Of a DNA stretch of 51,613 nt, positions 36,592-45,220 are shown piece after piece. Source of the DNA: Limnobacter sp. CACIAM 66H1. GTDB lineage: Bacteria; Pseudomonadota; Gammaproteobacteria; Burkholderiales; Burkholderiaceae_B. The notes below the pieces were generated by a model. It was not told the DNA's origin and made no database searches. It saw only the letters and a program-made list of their open reading frames with translations. Both the position numbers and the translations under genes were made by a program. The stretch lies in NCBI RefSeq assembly GCF_001601825.1, contig NZ_LUJK01000020.1, forward strand, positions 1-51,613, given 5' to 3'. How positions within the stretch are numbered: the stretch's first letter is position 1; the number at the start of each line of letters is the position of its first letter.

Positions 36592-37941
36592 ATGTTTGGA
36601 AAAATATTAATCGCCAACCGCGGCGAAATAGCCCTGCGCATTCTGCGCGCCTGTAAGGAAATGGGCATCAAAACCGTGGCGGTGTACTCCACCGCAGACG
36701 TCGACGCCAAGTATGTGAAACTGGCCGATGAATCGGTGTGCATCGGCCCACCGAGCTCCAAAGACAGTTACCTGAACATTCCAGCCATTATCAGCGCCGC
36801 CGAAGTTACTGATTCTGAGGCCATTCACCCCGGCTACGGCTTTCTTTCCGAGAACGCCAACTTTGCCGACCGTGTTGAAAAGAGCGGCTTTGTGTTCATC
36901 GGTCCGCGCGCTGAGTCTATCTTGCTGATGGGCGACAAAGTGTCAGCCAAGCGAGCCATGATTGCAGCTGGCGTGCCCTGCGTACCGGGCTCTGAGGGAG
37001 AATTGCCCGACGATCCACGTGAAATCGTGAAAATTGCACGCCAAGTGGGTTACCCGGTCATCATCAAAGCCGCTGGCGGCGGCGGCGGTCGGGGCATGCG
37101 AGTAGTACACACCGAAGCCGCACTTTTGAATGCTGTAACCATGACCAAAACCGAGGCCGGGTCTGCATTCAACAATCCCGCGGTTTACATGGAAAAGTTC
37201 CTTGAGAATCCTCGCCACATTGAAATTCAGGTATTGGCAGACGAACACAAAAACGCAGTATGGCTGGGTGAGCGCGATTGCTCCATGCAGCGCCGTCACC
37301 AAAAGGTGATTGAAGAAGCGCCGGCACCGAACATTCCACGTCGGCTGATAGAGCGCATCGGTGAACGCTGCGCGGAAGCTTGCCGCAAAATTGGGTATCG
37401 CGGTGCGGGCACATTCGAGTTCCTGTACGAAAACGGCGAGTTCTACTTCATCGAAATGAACACCCGTGTGCAGGTTGAACACCCTGTTACAGAGATGATC
37501 ACCGGCGTGGACATTGTGCAGGAACAGATTCGTATTGCTGCCGGGCAAAAGCTGCGTTTCCGCCAACGTGACATTGAATTCCGCGGCCACGCCATTGAGT
37601 GCCGAATCAACGCGGAAGATCCATTCAAGTTTGTGCCCTCACCCGGCCCAATCAAAAACTGGCATGCACCGGGTGGCCCTGGAGTGCGCGTGGATTCCCA
37701 TGTGTACAGCGGTTACAACGTGCCTCCTCACTACGATTCCATGATCGCCAAAGTGATCACCTACGGCGAGGATCGCAAGCAGGCCATGGCCCGCATGCGC
37801 CAGGCGCTTGCCGAACTGGTGGTCGACGGCATCAAAACCAACACAGCCTTGCACCGTGAATTGATGGAAGACGCCCGCTTCGTTGAGGGTGGCACCAGCA
37901 TTCACTACCTTGAGCACAAACTGGAAGCACGTTTCAAGTAA
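36592..37941 (+). CDS. accC: Biotin carboxylase subunit of acetyl-CoA carboxylase
   Basis: 449 aa, standard length. ATP-grasp features are visible: [13 protein letters not shown] near 163, the [17 protein letters not shown] stretch near 230, [26 protein letters not shown] near 275. It carboxylates biotin on AccB using ATP and bicarbonate. Its TAA is directly followed by the prmA ATG, with no gap. Confidence 0.97.
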   Translation: MFGKILIANRGEIALRILRACKEMGIKTVAVYSTADVDAKYVKLADESVCIGPPSSKDSYLNIPAIISAAEVTDSEAIHPGYGFLSENANFADRVEKSGFVFIGPRAESILLMGDKVSAKRAMIAAGVPCVPGSEGELPDDPREIVKIARQVGYPVIIKAAGGGGGRGMRVVHTEAALLNAVTMTKTEAGSAFNNPAVYMEKFLENPRHIEIQVLADEHKNAVWLGERDCSMQRRHQKVIEEAPAPNIPRRLIERIGERCAEACRKIGYRGAGTFEFLYENGEFYFIEMNTRVQVEHPVTEMITGVDIVQEQIRIAAGQKLRFRQRDIEFRGHAIECRINAEDPFKFVPSPGPIKNWHAPGGPGVRVDSHVYSGYNVPPHYDSMIAKVITYGEDRKQAMARMRQALAELVVDGIKTNTALHRELMEDARFVEGGTSIHYLEHKLEARFK

Positions 37942-38856
37942 ATGAACCCACAGGCCACTCCACTGATACAAGCCAAACTGACCCTGCCTTTTGAGCAAGC
38001 CGATGAAGTCTCAGACCTGCTCATGGAGTTGGGGGCCCTGGCGGTCAGCCTGGAAGATGCCAATGCCGACAGCGAAGACGAACAACCCTTGTTCGGCGAG
38101 CCCGGCATGGAACCAGAATCAGCGGCGTGGAATTTGAACCATGTGGTGGCCCTGTTTCGCAACAAGGCCGAAGGTGAGCAAATTTTCGGTGAAGTTCCAG
38201 CTGAATTGCTGGGCGACGCTCAGGTTGATTACACGGAAGTGCCCCAAGAGGACTGGGTTCGCCTGACCCAGTCCCAATTCGATCCCATTCCCATTTCAGC
38301 TCGCTTGTGGATTGTGCCCTCCTGGCACGAGCCCCAAGACATCGACGATCGAATCAATCTGGTGCTCGATCCTGGCTTGGCTTTTGGCACAGGTTCACAC
38401 CCCACGACCGCCCTTTGCCTTCGCTGGCTCAGCGAGTTTCCGCTCAAGGGGCAAAGTGTTCTGGATTACGGCTGCGGTTCGGGTATTTTGGGGATTGCTG
38501 CACTTAAATTGGGCGCCTCTGAGGCCATTGGCGTGGACATCGACCCACAGGCGGTCGACAGCACCGCTTACAATGCCCTCAACAACGGGGTAGAAATGCC
38601 CTGCGGTTTGCCCGATTTCCCGCTCGCCAAACGTCAGTTTCCGGTAGTGGTCGCCAACATTTTGTCAAACCCGCTGAAAGTTTTGGCGCCGTCATTGTGC
38701 AACCATGTTGAAGCGGGCGGGCAATTGGTGCTGTCTGGGGTATTGGCGCGTCAGGCCGAAGAAGTGATTGCCCACTACCGTCAATGGATCAATTTGGCAG
38801 TGTGGGCCGAGCGTGACGGTTGGGTTTGCCTGCATGGCCAAAAAGCAACTGACTGA
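37942..38856 (+). CDS. prmA: Ribosomal protein L11 methyltransferase
   Basis: 304 aa. PrmA trimethylates ribosomal protein L11. The N-terminal substrate-binding part is followed by a linker and a SAM-binding domain with GLAFGTGSHPTTALCL and VLDYGCGSGILGIAALKLGA, then VVANILSNPL. It directly abuts accC, an order (accB-accC-prmA) usual in this group of bacteria. Confidence 0.95.
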   Translation: MNPQATPLIQAKLTLPFEQADEVSDLLMELGALAVSLEDANADSEDEQPLFGEPGMEPESAAWNLNHVVALFRNKAEGEQIFGEVPAELLGDAQVDYTEVPQEDWVRLTQSQFDPIPISARLWIVPSWHEPQDIDDRINLVLDPGLAFGTGSHPTTALCLRWLSEFPLKGQSVLDYGCGSGILGIAALKLGASEAIGVDIDPQAVDSTAYNALNNGVEMPCGLPDFPLAKRQFPVVVANILSNPLKVLAPSLCNHVEAGGQLVLSGVLARQAEEVIAHYRQWINLAVWAERDGWVCLHGQKATD

Positions 38857-38881
38857 TTCAGCAAACTAGCAGGCAACCAAA

Positions 38882-38899
38882 TGGCCAACGAATTGGCCA
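38882..38899. repeat. Small hairpin between prmA and the zinc-ribbon gene
   Basis: TGGCCAA-CGAA-TTGGCCA is a perfect 7-bp stem with a tetraloop, 26 nt after the prmA stop. No T-run follows, so it is at most a weak terminator or an RNA-stabilising hairpin. Confidence 0.3.
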
Positions 38900-38941
38900 G
38901 ATTACAGCCCAGCGCTTGACGGGCAAGGTTAAACTAGCACC

Positions 38942-39754
38942 ATGAGCCTTGCCACCCGCTGCCCGAACTGCAACACCCTATTCAAAGTCACCTCTGGCCA
39001 ACTGCAAATGCATGAAGGCAAGGTGCGCTGCGGCCATTGTCAAACCGTGTTCTCCGGCATTGAACACCTTACTTCGGCCGACACTGAGGCCTGGCAAAAG
39101 CTCGACTTAAGCCCGAGACAAACAGACAGCAACTATATCAGCGACCACAACTTGACCGGTGGCGACGGCACGGGCTCCGAAGCACTGTTCGCTGACTCTG
39201 CGCCCAACAAGCCGCTGCTGAATTTCAATGTAGGCAGCCCGAGTTTGAAAGTGGCCTGTGTTGCGCTGCTGCTGACGCTTGGCCTTCAGGCACTGTGGTG
39301 GCAGCGCGTCAGCCTGCTGCAACAAACCCCCGAGATCGCCAAATACATCAACAGCGCCGGCCCCACCCTTCAGGGACTATTTGCAAGCTCGGCCACTCAG
39401 GCCCTGCGTGTTGAGGGCAGTGGCCTTCAAGCCCTGGACGAGCACAACTTGCGAGTGGACCTAACCTTGCACAATCAGCTTGTGCTGCCAGCCCGTTGGC
39501 CTTACCTGAAAGTTGAACTGCTCGACCCACAAGGATTGGTACTGGCCAGCAAGTCCTTGAGCCCCAGCGATTACCAACTGCGGGATGAAAATGCAGCCAG
39601 TCAAGCCCCCTTGATCCCCGGCAAAAAAACCGTGGAAGTACTGGCATACTTGAACCTGAGTACTTTGAACACGCAACTCCCCGAAAGCGCGGCAACCGGC
39701 TTTCGACTCGAATTATTTGACCAAGGCCCAAGCGAACAAAAATCGCCAAGCTAA
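38942..39754 (+). CDS. Zinc-ribbon and DUF3426 membrane protein
   Basis: 270 aa. The N-terminal MJ0042-type zinc ribbon has Cys7-x2-Cys10 and Cys30-x2-Cys33. One membrane helix follows (about residues 100-118), then a C-terminal DUF3426 domain in the periplasm. The family is common in betaproteobacteria next to prmA, with unknown function. It is followed by a PfkB kinase 25 nt later. Confidence 0.9.
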   Translation: MSLATRCPNCNTLFKVTSGQLQMHEGKVRCGHCQTVFSGIEHLTSADTEAWQKLDLSPRQTDSNYISDHNLTGGDGTGSEALFADSAPNKPLLNFNVGSPSLKVACVALLLTLGLQALWWQRVSLLQQTPEIAKYINSAGPTLQGLFASSATQALRVEGSGLQALDEHNLRVDLTLHNQLVLPARWPYLKVELLDPQGLVLASKSLSPSDYQLRDENAASQAPLIPGKKTVEVLAYLNLSTLNTQLPESAATGFRLELFDQGPSEQKSPS

Positions 39755-39779
39755 TTTTTTAATACTGGACCTTTTCACC

Positions 39780-40736
39780 ATGAATTCCCCAACCAACACC
39801 AAACGCGTTCTAATTTGCGGCTCTATTGCATTTGACACCATCATGGTGTTTGAAGGGCGCTTCAAAGATCAAATTCTGCCCGACCAAGTACACATCCTGA
39901 ACGTGGCATTTCTGGTTCCAACCCTTCGCAAAGACTGGGGTGGCTGTGCAGGCAACATTGCCTACAGCCTGAACATGCTGGGCGGCAAACCTGTACCCAT
40001 GGCCACGATTGGACATGATGCCGGTGGATACTTTCAGCGCCTGCAAACATTGGGCATCGAAACCAATTGCCTGAAACAGATTTCCGAAGAATTTACTGCA
40101 CAGGCCTTTATTACCACCGATCTGGACGACAACCAGATCACTGCATTTCACCCTGGTGCAATGAGCCATTCTCATTTGAACAAGGTGAGCGATGCGGGGG
40201 AACTGGTATTGGGTATCATCGCGCCAGATGGCCGCGACGGCATGATGCAACACGCCGAGCAATTTGCAGCTGCGGGCATTCCGTTTGTATTTGATCCGGG
40301 CCAGGGCCTGCCCATGTTCGGCAAACCCGAACTTGACCGGTTTTTGGAACTTGCCACCTACGCTGCTGTCAATGATTATGAGGCCAAGATGTTGTGTGAC
40401 CGAACTGGGCTCACGCTGGAGCAGATCGCTCAGAAGCTGGAAGCACTCGTGGTGACTCGTGGTGCGGAAGGCAGCTGGGTGTTTACACAGGGTCAACGGC
40501 ACGACATACCGTGCGTTAAAGCAGAACGCATCGCCGACCCCACAGGTTGCGGTGATGCTTACCGCGGCGGCCTGCTCTACGGTCTTACGGAAGGCATGGG
40601 TATCGTAAAAGCGGCCAAGCTGGCGAGTTTGATGGGCTCTTTGAAGATTGCAGTGAAAGGCCCTCAAACCTACCAATACAGTCGGGAAGAAATTGCGTCC
40701 AGGTTCACTGCCGCTTTTGGCGAACAACCCTGGTAA
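39780..40736 (+). CDS. PfkB-family carbohydrate/nucleoside kinase
   Basis: 318 aa from ATG 39780. PfkB signatures are visible: GGCAGNIAYSLNMLGG near 40 and the C-terminal catalytic DPTGCGDAYRGGLLYGL near 246, with the Asp base. Betaproteobacterial members of this type are usually annotated as adenosine kinase-like; the substrate cannot be read from sequence. The frame is open to 39717, but that would overlap the DUF3426 gene and adds no conserved residues. Confidence 0.9.
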   Translation: MNSPTNTKRVLICGSIAFDTIMVFEGRFKDQILPDQVHILNVAFLVPTLRKDWGGCAGNIAYSLNMLGGKPVPMATIGHDAGGYFQRLQTLGIETNCLKQISEEFTAQAFITTDLDDNQITAFHPGAMSHSHLNKVSDAGELVLGIIAPDGRDGMMQHAEQFAAAGIPFVFDPGQGLPMFGKPELDRFLELATYAAVNDYEAKMLCDRTGLTLEQIAQKLEALVVTRGAEGSWVFTQGQRHDIPCVKAERIADPTGCGDAYRGGLLYGLTEGMGIVKAAKLASLMGSLKIAVKGPQTYQYSREEIASRFTAAFGEQPW

Positions 40737-40755
40737 TTTGAAAGGAAATCAAATC

Positions 40756-41235
40756 ATGGCCAAGTCAATTCAATTCAGTTTTAGAAGCACCGGCGCAGTG
40801 GCCCTGATTGCGCTTTCTGCGCTTGCAGGTTGTGCTACGCAAAGCAGCTCGGGACAAGTGTACCGAGAAGGCGAAACCCGTCGTGCACAAATTATTGAGC
40901 AAGGCACAGTTGAAAGCGTGCGCACAGTGACCATTCAAGGCGACACCAACGGCGTGGGCACTGCGGCCGGCGGTATTGTCGGTGGTATCGCGGGCAGTAA
41001 TGTCGGTGGTGGCAGTGGTCGTGCCGTAGGTGCGGTTTTGGGTGCAGTGGCAGGCGGTATCGCTGGTCAAGCCATTGAGCGCAACGCGTCAACTCGCCAG
41101 GGGCTTGAAATCACCGTTCGCATGGACAACGGCACCTTGCGTGCTTATGTTCAAGATGCGGCGGGTGAAGACTTCCGCCCAGGCGACCGCGTACGAATCG
41201 TCAGTGGCGGCGGCACTTCTCGCGTGACACGCTGA
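40756..41235 (+). CDS. Glycine-zipper outer-membrane lipoprotein (SlyB/Pcp-like)
   Basis: 159 aa from ATG 40756, 14 nt after an AAAGGAAA. A lipoprotein signal ends in LAGC (Cys26). Residues about 75-110 form a glycine zipper (alternating Gly in GGIVGGIAGSNVGGGSG and GAVAGGIAG), a membrane-associating motif of the SlyB/17-kDa surface antigen family. It likely sits in the outer membrane and helps keep envelope integrity. A strong terminator follows. Confidence 0.88.
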   Translation: MAKSIQFSFRSTGAVALIALSALAGCATQSSSGQVYREGETRRAQIIEQGTVESVRTVTIQGDTNGVGTAAGGIVGGIAGSNVGGGSGRAVGAVLGAVAGGIAGQAIERNASTRQGLEITVRMDNGTLRAYVQDAAGEDFRPGDRVRIVSGGGTSRVTR

Positions 41236-41260
41236 GTTGCAACCAGCGCAAAGCACCATG

Positions 41261-41292
41261 AAAAAGAGCACCGTTGGAGGTGCTCTTTTTTT
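41261..41292 (+). terminator. Strong intrinsic terminator
   Basis: A perfect stem (AAAAAGAGCACC at 41261-41272, GGTGCTCTTTTT at 41279-41290) with a 6-nt loop ends in a run of Ts. It closes the slyB-like gene and, read in reverse through the A-run, can also close yggT on the other strand. Confidence 0.92.
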
Positions 41293-41316
41293 ATTTCAAC
41301 TCAATTAATCAATCAA

Positions 41317-41886
41317 TCAAAAACCCGGCATCAGGCTTTGCAGCACCATCATCACGATCTGCAAAATCAGGAAAAATACCAAGGGCGATAAATCTACATT
41401 GCCAATGGTGGGCAACACCCTGCGCAGCGGCTCCAGAAAAGGACGCGACAATTCATTCAAAATGGATGCGATTGGCGAGAACGGATTCACCCAGCTCAAG
41501 ATCACCTGAATCAGTACGATGCCCATCAGCAGGTAAGCCACATTGCGCAGCACCCAGAAAATGGCAATCGGGATGGTCAACGTAATCAGCGAACCAAAAC
41601 CCGGGCCTCCGCTGGAAAGCCCAACCGTCAGCAGAACCAACACGATGTGCAACGCGAACGACACAACAAAAGCGCCGAATATGGACGCCCAGTCAATGCC
41701 ACCATAGCCCGGCACACCCTTGCGCAGGGGCTTCACGAGCCAGTCTGTCATGGAAAAAATAAAAGGTGACAGGGGGTTGCTGGGGTGTATACGCACCCAC
41801 TGCATCAACGCACGCAGCAACAGGCAAAAAGTCAGCAGGCTGGCGGCTGTTTCCAGCAGTAGGCGCAAAATATCAATTAGAAGCAT
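41317..41886 (-). CDS. YggT family membrane protein
   Basis: 189 aa with two YGGT repeats, each with a hydrophobic hairpin (residues about 5-95 and 100-185), including the repeated W-x-N/H-P-x-S/N-P segments (VRIHPSNPLSPFIF and LSWVNPFSPIASIL). The family is linked to osmotic tolerance and cell division, but the molecular role is unknown. It follows the basic protein gene by 18 nt. Confidence 0.92.
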   Translation of the reverse strand: MLLIDILRLLLETAASLLTFCLLLRALMQWVRIHPSNPLSPFIFSMTDWLVKPLRKGVPGYGGIDWASIFGAFVVSFALHIVLVLLTVGLSSGGPGFGSLITLTIPIAIFWVLRNVAYLLMGIVLIQVILSWVNPFSPIASILNELSRPFLEPLRRVLPTIGNVDLSPLVFFLILQIVMMVLQSLMPGF

Positions 41887-41904
41887 GGTGAAGCGTTCAG
41901 CAAG

Positions 41905-42231
41905 TTAAGGTCGTGAGCCAGTTGGAAATGGCCAGGTAGTTGTGGCGCCCTTTAACTTCCGGGGCTTGGCGGCTCCCGACCTGCGACGGCGCGCCGGCTT
42001 GCTCGGGGTGAGCAAAGCCAAAGGCGTAACCTCTGAAGGAGAAAGCGCCGTTTTGGAAGGTTTGCGGGTTGTAGCCACTGGGCGCGCGGCTTTGCTTTCA
42101 GCGGGCTGCTCTTCCACCGACTTGACCACGGGCTTGGCGGTCGGCTTGCTGGGCGACCTGGAAGATGACTGTGCAGCGACCTTGGCGGCTGTTTTGCTGG
42201 TTTCCTCGGTTGCTCGCTTGGTTGCAGGCAT
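41905..42231 (-). CDS. Basic low-complexity protein (Lys/Ala/Pro/Ser-rich)
   Basis: 108 aa, strongly basic, made largely of Lys, Arg, Ala, Pro, Ser and Thr with no hydrophobic core, so probably disordered. The composition recalls bacterial histone-H1-like and AlgP/PhaF-type tails that bind nucleic acid, but a specific family cannot be claimed. An AAGGAG precedes the ATG, which supports a real gene. It lies upstream of yggT in the same direction. Confidence 0.65.
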   Translation of the reverse strand: MPATKRATEETSKTAAKVAAQSSSRSPSKPTAKPVVKSVEEQPAESKAARPVATTRKPSKTALSPSEVTPLALLTPSKPARRRRSGAAKPRKLKGATTTWPFPTGSRP

Positions 42232-42330
42232 TCAGGAACTCCTTTCAATTCTTCAAAGACAGCCGTACAGTTTAACGATATGACCTTGAATATTCAAGAA
42301 ATATGACTCTGATCCACTGAGGAAAAGCCC

Positions 42331-42519
42331 ATGAGCCAAGTGCAAGAACAACCACACAGCGTGAAAGCAGGCGAACGCTATCGTCACTACAAAGGCGGCC
42401 TGTATGAAATCATCTGCCAGGCCATTCAAGAAAGCGACCTGAGCCCGGTGGTGGTGTACCGCCCTCTGAGCGGCGACACCCACACAGCCTGGACACGCCC
42501 CATGAGTGTATTTTTTTGA
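42331..42519 (+). CDS. DUF1653 domain protein
   Basis: 62 aa, full length for this small family. The diagnostic residues are GERYRHYKGGLYEIICQA followed by VVYRPLSGDTHTAWTRPMSVFF. Function is unknown; the family is widespread as a stand-alone protein. It begins 99 nt from the divergent basic protein gene. Confidence 0.88.
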   Translation: MSQVQEQPHSVKAGERYRHYKGGLYEIICQAIQESDLSPVVVYRPLSGDTHTAWTRPMSVFF

Positions 42520-42582
42520 AATGGTACATGTGGGTGAGCGCATGACCCAGCGCTTCACCCTAGTTGATGGCGACAATTAAAT

Positions 42583-44088
42583 TCAGGCAACCGCCTTCAA
42601 CTTCGGCTTGGCCCTGCCCCCCGCCTTTGCAGGTTCAAACACCAAACCGGGTTCATCCACTGGGTCTTCCAGCAAGGTTTTGGTGTCATGGTAGTAGTCT
42701 TGCCGGTTGTGCCAAGGGTGAGTTTCCCCCTGGCGCGGCAACTGGTCAGCCACACGCTGCAGGTAACCCGAATTCAAGCCACCCAACACGGTGAATCCTT
42801 CCACAGGTTTCACATCGGCAGTTTTGGCCACCGCCACGGCGTGGCCATTTTTGTCCATGTAGTTCAGCAATCGGCACACAAAACCGCTCACCAAATCTGA
42901 TTTCAAAGTCCATGAAGCATGCGTGTAGCCTAGAACTACTGCGGCGTTCGGCAGGTCTTGAAGCATGGCGCTTTTGTAGAACATTTTTTCACTCAGGTTG
43001 ACCGCCTTGTCATCCAGTGAAATCTTCATGCCGCCTACCATTTGTACGTTCAAACCGGTGGCAGTCACGATAATGTCGGCCTCAAGAACCTCACCCGAGT
43101 TCAACTCGATGCCATTGGCTACAAACTGCTTGATGGTGTCTGTGGCCACACTGGCTTTACCACTTCTCAGGGCTTTGAAAAAATCACCATCGGGCACCAG
43201 ACACAGACGCTGATCCCATGGCATGTAGTTGGGTGTGAAGTGCTTGATGTCCACATTCGAACCCTTCAACTGCCTGCGCATCATGGCAATCAAAAACCGC
43301 CGCACCACTTCCGGCTTGCTTTTGCTGGCCTTGAACATGAAGTGCGCCAAACCAATGGTACGCGTGCGGTTCAGCTTGTAGGCCAATTTGGAAGGCAGGG
43401 TTTTCTGAAGCACTTTGGTGAGTGCATCCACGGAGGGCAATGAAAAAATATAAGACGGCGAACGCTGCAACATGGTGATGTGCTCGACCTTGTCAGCCAT
43501 GCTGGGGATGAGCGTAACTGCAGTTGCACCGCTGCCAATCACCACCACTTTTTTGCCGGTGTAGTCCAGGTTTTCTGGCCAATGCTGTGGATGAACAATC
43601 AAGCCTTTGAAGTTTTTCTCACCCGGAAAATCGGGGCGGTAGCCTTGATCGTAATTGTAGTAACCCGCACAGGCCATCATGAATTTGGCGCGGTATTGTT
43701 CGGGTTCGCCAGTCGCTTCATTCACCGCATTGATCACCCAACGCTGAGCCTCGCTGTCCCAATTGGCATCGCTTACCTTTCGCTGAAAGCGAATATGGTC
43801 AAATACCTTGTTTTCGGTGGCTGCCTCGTGCACATAGCTGCGAATGTCACTGCCCTGAGAAAAGAAATGTGCATTTTTCCAGGGCTTGAACTTGAAGCCG
43901 AAACTGAACATGTCGGAATCGGATCGGATACCGGGGTAACGGAACAGATCCCAAGTGCCACCAATGGTGGTGCGGCGCTCGAGGATGGTGAACTTTCGGT
44001 TGGGGCATTCCTTTTTCAAATGGCATGCAGCACTAATGCCTGACAAACCTGCGCCAATGATCAAAATGTCTTCGTCGAATATCGCCAT
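42583..44088 (-). CDS. EthA-type Baeyer-Villiger monooxygenase
   Basis: 501 aa. An N-terminal FAD site (GAGLSGISAACHL), then GGTWDLFRYPGIRSDSDM as in EthA-group flavin monooxygenases, the Baeyer-Villiger fingerprint Phe-Lys-Gly-x3-His-x3-Trp-Pro, and an NADPH site (VVIGSGATAVTL). It would insert oxygen next to a ketone or oxidise thioethers and thioamides. It is divergent from an HSL-family esterase across 179 nt; a monooxygenase that makes esters beside an esterase that opens them suggests a joint degradation route. CGGAGA precedes the ATG. Confidence 0.93.
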   Translation of the reverse strand: MAIFDEDILIIGAGLSGISAACHLKKECPNRKFTILERRTTIGGTWDLFRYPGIRSDSDMFSFGFKFKPWKNAHFFSQGSDIRSYVHEAATENKVFDHIRFQRKVSDANWDSEAQRWVINAVNEATGEPEQYRAKFMMACAGYYNYDQGYRPDFPGEKNFKGLIVHPQHWPENLDYTGKKVVVIGSGATAVTLIPSMADKVEHITMLQRSPSYIFSLPSVDALTKVLQKTLPSKLAYKLNRTRTIGLAHFMFKASKSKPEVVRRFLIAMMRRQLKGSNVDIKHFTPNYMPWDQRLCLVPDGDFFKALRSGKASVATDTIKQFVANGIELNSGEVLEADIIVTATGLNVQMVGGMKISLDDKAVNLSEKMFYKSAMLQDLPNAAVVLGYTHASWTLKSDLVSGFVCRLLNYMDKNGHAVAVAKTADVKPVEGFTVLGGLNSGYLQRVADQLPRQGETHPWHNRQDYYHDTKTLLEDPVDEPGLVFEPAKAGGRAKPKLKAVA

Positions 44089-44217
44089 GGTGTCTCCGTG
44101 TGGTTTTTCTCTTTTTTTATTGTGCCGATTTTTTCAGACCTGAAAACAGCGTTTGCGAATACCCTCCAGATTTGTCCGAATTTATCAAGTGCATTGAAAA
44201 CTCAGGGTAAACTGGCC

Positions 44218-44237
44218 AGCACTGGCAGTGCTATAAA
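44218..44237 (+). promoter_or_regulatory. Extended -10 promoter with overlapping palindrome ahead of the esterase
   Basis: TGC-TATAAA (44229-44237) is a good extended -10 element 30 nt before the esterase start; the -35 is poor. A perfect inverted repeat AGCACT-GGC-AGTGCT (44218-44232) overlaps the -10, and a second palindrome (GCCAG-CA-CTGGC) is nested within it, which fits a repressor operator. No regulator is adjacent. Confidence 0.4.
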
Positions 44238-44267
44238 TACCCCATCCCACTTTCCAAGAGGAACACC

Positions 44268-45167
44268 ATGCCGTCCATTCAAGCCAAAGTGATGAACAAA
44301 ATTGCGAGCATCGCCCTGAAAAGCTACCGGGGCAACGGTGCCGGTTTTGTGCGCAGGTTCCGCATGGTGACAGCCGCATCCAACCTTCTGGCGCCAGTTC
44401 CCAAAGGCTTGAAACACATCAAAGGCGCTTTGGGCGGCGTACCTGGCGAGTGGCTGATTCCCGTCAATCCCAAGGGTGCTCTGCTTTACATTCACGGCGG
44501 AGGATTTGTGGCGGGTCACCCACCGATGTACCGCCCTTTTTGCGGGGCCTTGGCCAATGCGCTTGGATTTCGAGTGTTCATGCCTGATTATCGCCTTGCG
44601 CCAGAAAACCCGTTTCCAGCGCCATTAGATGACTGCATTGCTGCCTTTGAAGCGCTGGTGGCCGACACACCCACTGGCGAGCCAATTTTCGTGGCAGGCG
44701 ATTCCGCTGGCGGCAATTTGGGATTGGCAGTACTGCAACATGCATTGAAGAAAAAGTTACCCGCGCACGGCGGTCTGCTGATTTCGCCAGCCACCGACAT
44801 GCGCCGCCTGTCACCTTCGATTGAAGGCAATGACAAAACCGACAGCATGTTGTCCTCCCACATGATTGAACATGCCGCCAACTTGTACATGTGCGGCCAT
44901 GACCCCGCCGATGAACGCGCATCGCCATTGCTGGGCAAGCTGAAAGGCCTGCCACCACTGATGGTGACTGCCAGTGAAGACGAATGTTTGCTGGACGATT
45001 CTGTATTACTACGCGATGCGGTAGAAAAAGTGGGTGGGCAAATCACTTTGCTCACCCGCCCCGGCATGCCGCATATTTGGCCGACGATGAACATTGCCTT
45101 GCCGGAAGCCAAAGAAGACTTAACCAAGATCATTCGCTTTTTCTCGCCGCTGGTGAAGGGCATCTAA
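44268..45167 (+). CDS. HSL-family alpha/beta hydrolase (esterase)
   Basis: 299 aa. The oxyanion motif HGGGFVAGHP near 76 and nucleophile elbow GDSAGGNLG near 146 define the hormone-sensitive-lipase family; the late RPGMPHIWP holds the probable catalytic His. It should hydrolyse short- to medium-chain esters. AGAGGA precedes the ATG. The MBL-fold lipoprotein gene follows after 53 nt. Confidence 0.92.
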   Translation: MPSIQAKVMNKIASIALKSYRGNGAGFVRRFRMVTAASNLLAPVPKGLKHIKGALGGVPGEWLIPVNPKGALLYIHGGGFVAGHPPMYRPFCGALANALGFRVFMPDYRLAPENPFPAPLDDCIAAFEALVADTPTGEPIFVAGDSAGGNLGLAVLQHALKKKLPAHGGLLISPATDMRRLSPSIEGNDKTDSMLSSHMIEHAANLYMCGHDPADERASPLLGKLKGLPPLMVTASEDECLLDDSVLLRDAVEKVGGQITLLTRPGMPHIWPTMNIALPEAKEDLTKIIRFFSPLVKGI

Positions 45168-45220
45168 AACCGCATTGGTGGCAGTACAAGGTGTTGGAGA
45201 CACATTCAACACCAACAACA

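Noticed and set aside
39810-40727. 305-aa minus-strand ORF over the PfkB kinase
   Set aside because: Antisense shadow; the plus strand encodes intact PfkB motifs.
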